A stretch of 64,000 nt of DNA, taken from contig NZ_JAPKFL010000014.1 of the NCBI RefSeq assembly GCF_026262575.1, positions 62,001 through 126,000 of the forward strand, read 5' to 3'. Numbering within the stretch: the stretch's first letter is position 1; every line of letters starts with the position of its first letter. Source of the DNA: Streptomyces marinisediminis (GTDB taxonomy: Bacteria; Actinomycetota; Actinomycetes; Streptomycetales; Streptomycetaceae). Of this stretch, positions 60,562-64,000 are shown in pieces. A program made the translations under genes and the position numbers. The notes under the pieces were generated by a model that worked only from the letters and a program-made list of their open reading frames with translations, did no database searches and was not told the DNA's origin.

Positions 60562-61889
60562 GGCAGGTGCGCCCGGTTGTGCGCGATCAGCCGGTCCGTG
60601 AGCGCCTCGGCCCGGTCGTACTGGCCGATCAGCGGATGCGCCAGCAGCGCGGCGAAGACCCGCTCGCGCCCGCCGTGCAGCGCGGCGTCGAGCGCGAGGT
60701 GCTCGTAGACGGTGACGTGCGCGACGAGCCCCGCGTGCGCGGGCGGCAGCGGGGGCGCGGCCAGCGGCACGGCACCGTGCGCGGTGACCCGGGCCGGCAC
60801 CTCGACCACGGCGTCGTCCGGCAGGAACGGCAGGGTGCCGTCGTTGCGGACGTTCACGACCTGCACGGGCTGCACGACCTGCACGGGCTGCACCGGCTCC
60901 CCGCCCTGAGCGCCCTCCCCGCCCCGGGCGCCGCCGCCGTCGCGCCCCGCCGTGCCCAGCAGCGCTGCGGCCAGCGCGACGGCCGCCTCCGAGTAGTAGG
61001 CGCCGCCGCGCTCGGCGAGCAGCGCGGGCTTCTCCGCCAGCGCCGGGTCCGCGTACATCTCCAGCAGCCGCTCCTCCATCGCGGCGACCTCGGCCGCGCG
61101 CGGGGGCTGGCGGCGCAGCTCCGCGACGACCTCGTCGTGGGCGTAGAAGTAGCGCAGGTAGTAGGAGGGGACGACGCCGAGCCGGTCGAGCAGCGGGCGC
61201 GGCAGCCGCAGCCGCTCGGCGATCCGCTCCCCGTGCCCGGCGAGCAGGCCGGGCAGCAGGTCGGGCCCGTCGGGGCCGCCCCGGCGCACGGCCAGCTCCC
61301 AGGTGAGGTGGTTGAGCCCGTAGTGGTCCAGGTGGAGGTCCTCGGGCGGCAGGTCGAGCAGGTCCGCGAAGGTGCGCTGGAGCCCGATGGCGACGTTGCA
61401 CAGCCCGACGGCCCGGTGCCCGGCCTGGAGCAGCGCCCGGGTGACGATGCCCACGGGGTTGGTGAAGTCGATGATCCAGGCCCCCGGGCTGACCCGGCGC
61501 ACGGTCTCGGCGACGTCCAGCGCGACGGGCACCGTGCGCAGCGCCTTGGCGAGCCCGCCGGCCCCGGTGGTCTCCTGGCCGACGCAGCCGCACTCCAGCG
61601 GCCACGTCTCGTCGCCGTGCCGGGCCGCCTGGCCGCCGACCCGGAGCTGGACGAGCACGGCCGCCGCGCCGTCGGCCGCCCGGGTGAGGTCGTCGGTCAG
61701 GACCACCCGCGCGGGGTGGCCCCGCCGGGCGAGGATGCGCCGGGCGAGGCCGCCGACGAGCTCCAGCCGGTCGCGGGCCGGATCGACGAGCGCGAGCTCG
61801 GTGACCGGCAGGGTGCGGCTGAGCCGCGCCAGCCCGTCCACCAGTTCCGGCGTGTACGTCGAACCCCCGCCGACGACGGCGATCTTCAC
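60552..61889 (-). CDS. Glycoside hydrolase family 4 (6-phospho-beta-glucosidase type)
   Basis: GH4 enzymes use NAD and a divalent metal and cleave phosphorylated disaccharides by an oxidation-elimination route. The 445-residue product has the dinucleotide loop KIAVVGGGSTYTPELVDGL, WIIDFTNPVGIVTRALLQAG, the metal-site Cys in VGLCNVAIGLQRT and His in YGLNHLTWEL. Near residues 308-345 there is an extra Gly-rich loop and PVQPVQVVQPVQVV, encoded by a tandem repeat and not part of the core fold. GTG 61889 has GAGGGGAG upstream. A DasR-type operator lies 25 bases before the start. It is likely to act on phosphorylated or free chito-oligosaccharides, though the exact substrate is open. Confidence 0.92.
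   Translation of the reverse strand: MKIAVVGGGSTYTPELVDGLARLSRTLPVTELALVDPARDRLELVGGLARRILARRGHPARVVLTDDLTRAADGAAAVLVQLRVGGQAARHGDETWPLECGCVGQETTGAGGLAKALRTVPVALDVAETVRRVSPGAWIIDFTNPVGIVTRALLQAGHRAVGLCNVAIGLQRTFADLLDLPPEDLHLDHYGLNHLTWELAVRRGGPDGPDLLPGLLAGHGERIAERLRLPRPLLDRLGVVPSYYLRYFYAHDEVVAELRRQPPRAAEVAAMEERLLEMYADPALAEKPALLAERGGAYYSEAAVALAAALLGTAGRDGGGARGGEGAQGGEPVQPVQVVQPVQVVNVRNDGTLPFLPDDAVVEVPARVTAHGAVPLAAPPLPPAHAGLVAHVTVYEHLALDAALHGGRERVFAALLAHPLIGQYDRAEALTDRLIAHNRAHLPWA
60855..60890 (-). repeat. Two tandem 18-bp repeats inside the GH4 gene
   Basis: CACGACCTGCACGGGCTG occurs exactly twice in a row (60855-60872, 60873-60890). It encodes the QPVQVV repeat in a surface loop of the GH4 protein. 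Confidence 0.75.
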
Positions 61890-61913
61890 GGCGCGCTCCC
61901 CTCGTGGCCGTCA

Positions 61914-61929
61914 ATTGGTCCAGACCATA
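61914..61929 (-). promoter_or_regulatory. DasR-type operator (dre) before the GH4-kinase pair
   Basis: The minus strand reads TATGGTCTGGACCAAT, where the core TGGTCTGGACCA differs from the dre core TGGTCTAGACCA by one central base. DasR, the GntR-type repressor of GlcNAc and chitin metabolism in Streptomyces, is released by amino-sugar phosphates. The site lies 25-40 bases before the GH4 start codon, where it would block transcription. Confidence 0.72.
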
Positions 61930-62021
61930 AGCGGCCGCCGCCGCGCGGTCAACGCCGCGTGACCGGGCCCGCACGGCGCGCGCCGCACGGGCCGTGGCAC
62001 CCCGCGCCGCGCGGCGGGCGC

Positions 62022-62945
62022 TCACCGCTTCTCCAGGGCCAGCCCCTCGTCGTCGACGAGCGGCACGCCGGCCGCGTCCAGGGCCCGCTTGAGGCGCCAG
62101 CGCAGCTCCCGGGCAGCGCCGAGGGCGGCACCCGGCATGGTGCGCACCGAGACCCGGACCGTCATGGACTCCATCGTGACCGTGTCCAGGCCCAGCACCT
62201 CCACGGGCCCCCACAGCTTCTCGTCCCACGGCGCGGTGGCGGCCATCTCCCGCCCGGCCTCCGCGACGACCTCGCGCACCCGGTCCAGGTCCTCGTCCGC
62301 CCGGATCTGGACGTCCACGCCCGCCGTGGCCCACCCCTGGCTCAGATTGCCCACGCGCTTGATCTCGCCGTTGCGCACGTACCAGATCTCGCCCTCGTCG
62401 CCGCGCAGCTTCGTCACCCGCAGCCCGATCTCCAGCACCGTGCCGACCGCCTCCCCGGCGTCCACCCGGTCGCCGACGCCGTACTGGTCTTCCAGCAGGA
62501 TGAACATGCCGGTGAGCACGTCCATCACCAGGTTGCGGGCGCCGAAGCCGAGCGCGACGCCCGCGACGCCGGCGCTGGCCAGCAGCGGCCCCAGGTTGAT
62601 GTCGAGGACGGCCAGCACGGTCAGCGCCGCCGTGCCCAGGATGAGGAACGACGCGACGCTGCGCAGGACCGACCCGATCGCCTCCGAGCGCTGCCGCCGG
62701 CGTTCGGCGTTGATCAGCAGGCTGCCGAAGCCGCCGCCCGGGGCGGAGCCCTCCTCGGCGTTGCGGTTCATCCGGGCCACCAGGCGGGTGATCGTGCGGC
62801 GCACGACCACCCGCAGCACCAGGGCGATCACCACCACGAGCACGATGCGCAGACCCGCGCCCAGCCAGGCCTCCCAGTTGCTCTGGACCCACCCCGCCGC
62901 CTCGTCCGCACGCCGCCCGGCGTCGTTCATGGCATCCACGGCCAC
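62022..62945 (-). CDS. MscS-type mechanosensitive channel
   Basis: A 307-residue small-conductance channel that opens under membrane tension. Helix 1 (LRIVLVVVIALVLRVVVRR) and helix 2 (SVASFLILGTAALTVLAVLD) lead to the pore helix ASAGVAGVALGFGARNLVMD, the family signature, then the beta domain (DQYGVGDRVDAGEAVGTVLE) and the C-terminal alpha/beta domain. The start is placed at GTG 62945; ATG 62930 is possible. A MITE begins 4 bases upstream of the GTG, so the native ribosome site and promoter have probably been displaced or replaced. Confidence 0.88.
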   Translation of the reverse strand: MAVDAMNDAGRRADEAAGWVQSNWEAWLGAGLRIVLVVVIALVLRVVVRRTITRLVARMNRNAEEGSAPGGGFGSLLINAERRRQRSEAIGSVLRSVASFLILGTAALTVLAVLDINLGPLLASAGVAGVALGFGARNLVMDVLTGMFILLEDQYGVGDRVDAGEAVGTVLEIGLRVTKLRGDEGEIWYVRNGEIKRVGNLSQGWATAGVDVQIRADEDLDRVREVVAEAGREMAATAPWDEKLWGPVEVLGLDTVTMESMTVRVSVRTMPGAALGAARELRWRLKRALDAAGVPLVDDEGLALEKR

Positions 62946-62948
62946 AGC

Positions 62949-63116
62949 CTAGTGCCGCGTCAGTCAGGGTTTGCCCGTCAAGGAGCGGCGTCCGGTGCGG
63001 TGCATCGCAAGGCGCCGGATCGGCCTCGTAGTGGGCCTACTCGGTCGATTCGGCAACGCCGCGAGGCGCCGTGCCGGGCGTCGCGACAGGGCAAACCCTG
63101 GCTGATGCGGCACTAG
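62949..63116. mobile_element. 168-bp MITE with 28-bp terminal inverted repeats flanked by CTAG
   Basis: The left end CTAGTGCCGCGTCAGTCAGG (62949 on) and the right end (63089-63116, outermost bases complementary) match over 28 bases with two differences. The inverted pairing continues imperfectly through the interior up to a central turn near 63032, so the element is one long hairpin and has no coding capacity. The CTAG/TA at both edges suits IS630/mariner-type transposases, which target TA or CTAG and duplicate TA. It is a non-autonomous element that would need a transposase from elsewhere in the genome. Confidence 0.75.
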
Positions 63117-63320
63117 GCACGCCCCGACGGGTGAACGCGGCGCCGAAGCCGTCATCCGTCCGCGTGCTCGGGCTGAGCAGCGGCGTCCGACGGAGGGTGT
63201 GGTCAAGAACACGCGGGGCGCGTTGGCGGATCGTGGTGGCGCGCCGGGCCGGGCACGGGTGACACTGAGGGAGATCGTCCCGGCGCGAGCCACGTGCCGC
63301 AGGCGTACCAAGGAGGCACC

Positions 63321-63860
63321 GTGCCGCATGTCCTGGTCCTCAACGCGTCGTACGAGCCGCTCGGTGTCGTACCGCTCCGCCGCGCGCTCATCCTCGTCCT
63401 CAACGACAAGGCCGTCATCCTGGAGGACTCCGGCGCCCTGATGCACAGCGCGACCCGCGCCATCCCCGCACCCAGCGTGGTCCGGCTCAAGCGCTTCGTG
63501 CGCGTGCCCTACCGGGGCCCCGTCCCGCTGACCCGGCGCGCGCTGTTCGCCCGGGACGGCGGCCGCTGCGCCTACTGCGGCCAGACGGCGACGAGCGTGG
63601 ACCACGTCATCCCGCGCAGCCGGGGCGGCCAGCACGTGTGGGACAACGTCGTCGCGGCCTGCCGCCGGTGCAACCACGTCAAGGCGGATCGGCACATCAC
63701 CGAGTTGGGCTGGCGGCTGCGCCACCAGCCCGCACCTCCGACCGGGCTGGCCTGGCGCATCATCGGCACGGGCCATAGGGACCCACGCTGGCTGCCCTAT
63801 CTCCAACCCTACGGCGCGGACGACGCGATGGCCCGGATCGACGGCAGGTCACCTGCCTGA
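63321..63860 (+). CDS. HNH endonuclease family protein
   Basis: A 179-residue protein starting at GTG 63321 behind AAGGAGG. The N-terminal part PHVLVLNASYEPLGVVPLRR is conserved in this actinobacterial and cyanobacterial family. The nuclease motif is CAYCGQTATSVDHVIPRSRG and the following NVVAACRRCNH, with two CxxC zinc pairs around the DH and N/H catalytic residues. These stand-alone HNH proteins are found in almost every streptomycete; their role is not established. The longer reading from 63294 is not needed. Confidence 0.93.
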   Translation: MPHVLVLNASYEPLGVVPLRRALILVLNDKAVILEDSGALMHSATRAIPAPSVVRLKRFVRVPYRGPVPLTRRALFARDGGRCAYCGQTATSVDHVIPRSRGGQHVWDNVVAACRRCNHVKADRHITELGWRLRHQPAPPTGLAWRIIGTGHRDPRWLPYLQPYGADDAMARIDGRSPA

Positions 63861-63870
63861 TCCGGGCCTT

Positions 63871-63894
63871 CGCACGCGGGGCGCTCCGCGTGCG
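63871..63894 (+). terminator. Terminator after the HNH gene
   Basis: CGCACGCGG (63871-63879) and CCGCGTGCG (63886-63894) form a nine-base-pair stem with a six-base loop, 10 bases after the HNH stop. Confidence 0.6.
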
Positions 63895-63980
63895 CCCGCA
63901 CCGGCCAACGGGCCGCTCCGGCGGGCTCTTTCGGGTCCGACGGTGTCACCGCACGCTCCCCAGGGGCCATACTGCTGCCC

Positions 63981-64000
63981 GTGACCGGGGTGATGTTACG
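63981..64000 (+). CDS. Possible start of a leaderless gene running off the right edge
   Basis: GTG 63981 opens a frame (V T G V M L ...) that reaches the window end. CATACT (63968-63973) lies exactly seven bases before it, the same leaderless layout as at folC and valS. Only six codons are visible, so the product cannot be named. Confidence 0.28.

Overview
The window is chromosomal DNA of a Streptomyces-type actinomycete. The G+C content is very high, GTG starts are common, several genes look leaderless, and the gene order follows the conserved actinobacterial core nadD - proA - proB - obg - rpmA - rplU - rne - rodA/pbp2/mreDCB - ndk - folC, then the tig-clpP1-clpP2-clpX-valS, rpiB-nei and pepN groups. 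I know this order from S. coelicolor (about SCO2579 to SCO2665) and in part from Mycobacterium tuberculosis (about Rv2421c to Rv2467). Nothing resembles a large genomic island. The only mobile element I see is one MITE-like sequence near the right end.

Layout. 1-12.1 kb (mostly minus): partial nadD, an M48 metalloprotease, two related membrane proteins with a shared N-terminal motif, proA, proB, obg, rpmA and rplU. A plus-strand TagF-like glycerophosphotransferase gene sits between proB and obg. 12.3-29.3 kb (all minus): a long RNase E/G, a DUF2344 and radical-SAM pair with a GNAT, the RodA/PBP2/MreD/MreC/MreB wall machinery, ndk, a DUF4233 membrane protein and folC. 29.4-43.9 kb (mostly plus): rpiB, nei, an Eis-like acetyltransferase, a membrane PP2C phosphatase, an acyltransferase, tRNA-Gly and tRNA-Pro, tig, clpP1, clpP2, clpX, a Pro/Gly-rich membrane protein and valS. 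44-55 kb: bioY, an amino acid permease, sodF with a Nur box, a mycothiol-type DsbA-fold protein, and two aminopeptidase N genes flanking a nuclease-fold-like gene. 55-64 kb: malQ, translationally overlapped by a small Cys-rich repeat protein gene, a MarR regulator, a TauE/SafE permease, a GlcNAc-kinase-like and GH4 pair behind a DasR-type (dre) operator, an MscS channel with a MITE next to its start codon, and an HNH endonuclease.

How the genes work together. The left half is housekeeping: proline synthesis, ribosome assembly (Obg, L27, L21), RNA decay (RNase E) and lateral or spore wall synthesis (MreBCD, RodA, PBP2, possibly with the TagF-like enzyme and the two paralogous membrane proteins). 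The middle carries protein folding and turnover (trigger factor, ClpP1P2X) and valyl-tRNA synthetase. The right part handles oxidative and nickel-dependent stress (SodF), peptide degradation, and maltodextrin and amino-sugar metabolism.

Most notable observations. (1) The rpiB-to-valS block (about 29.4-43.9 kb) looks inverted relative to the order I know in both S. coelicolor and M. tuberculosis, which separates valS from folC and rpiB from the DsbA/pepN pair. (2) Several genes (folC, valS, rpiB and probably others) have a -10 hexamer exactly seven bases before the start codon, the leaderless arrangement; the folC and valS start regions are nearly identical. (3) A 168-bp imperfectly palindromic MITE with CTAG-flanked terminal inverted repeats begins 4 bp from the mscS start. 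(4) A 95-residue protein with a CSCGC patch and three PLTSE repeats is coupled to malQ and matches nothing I know.
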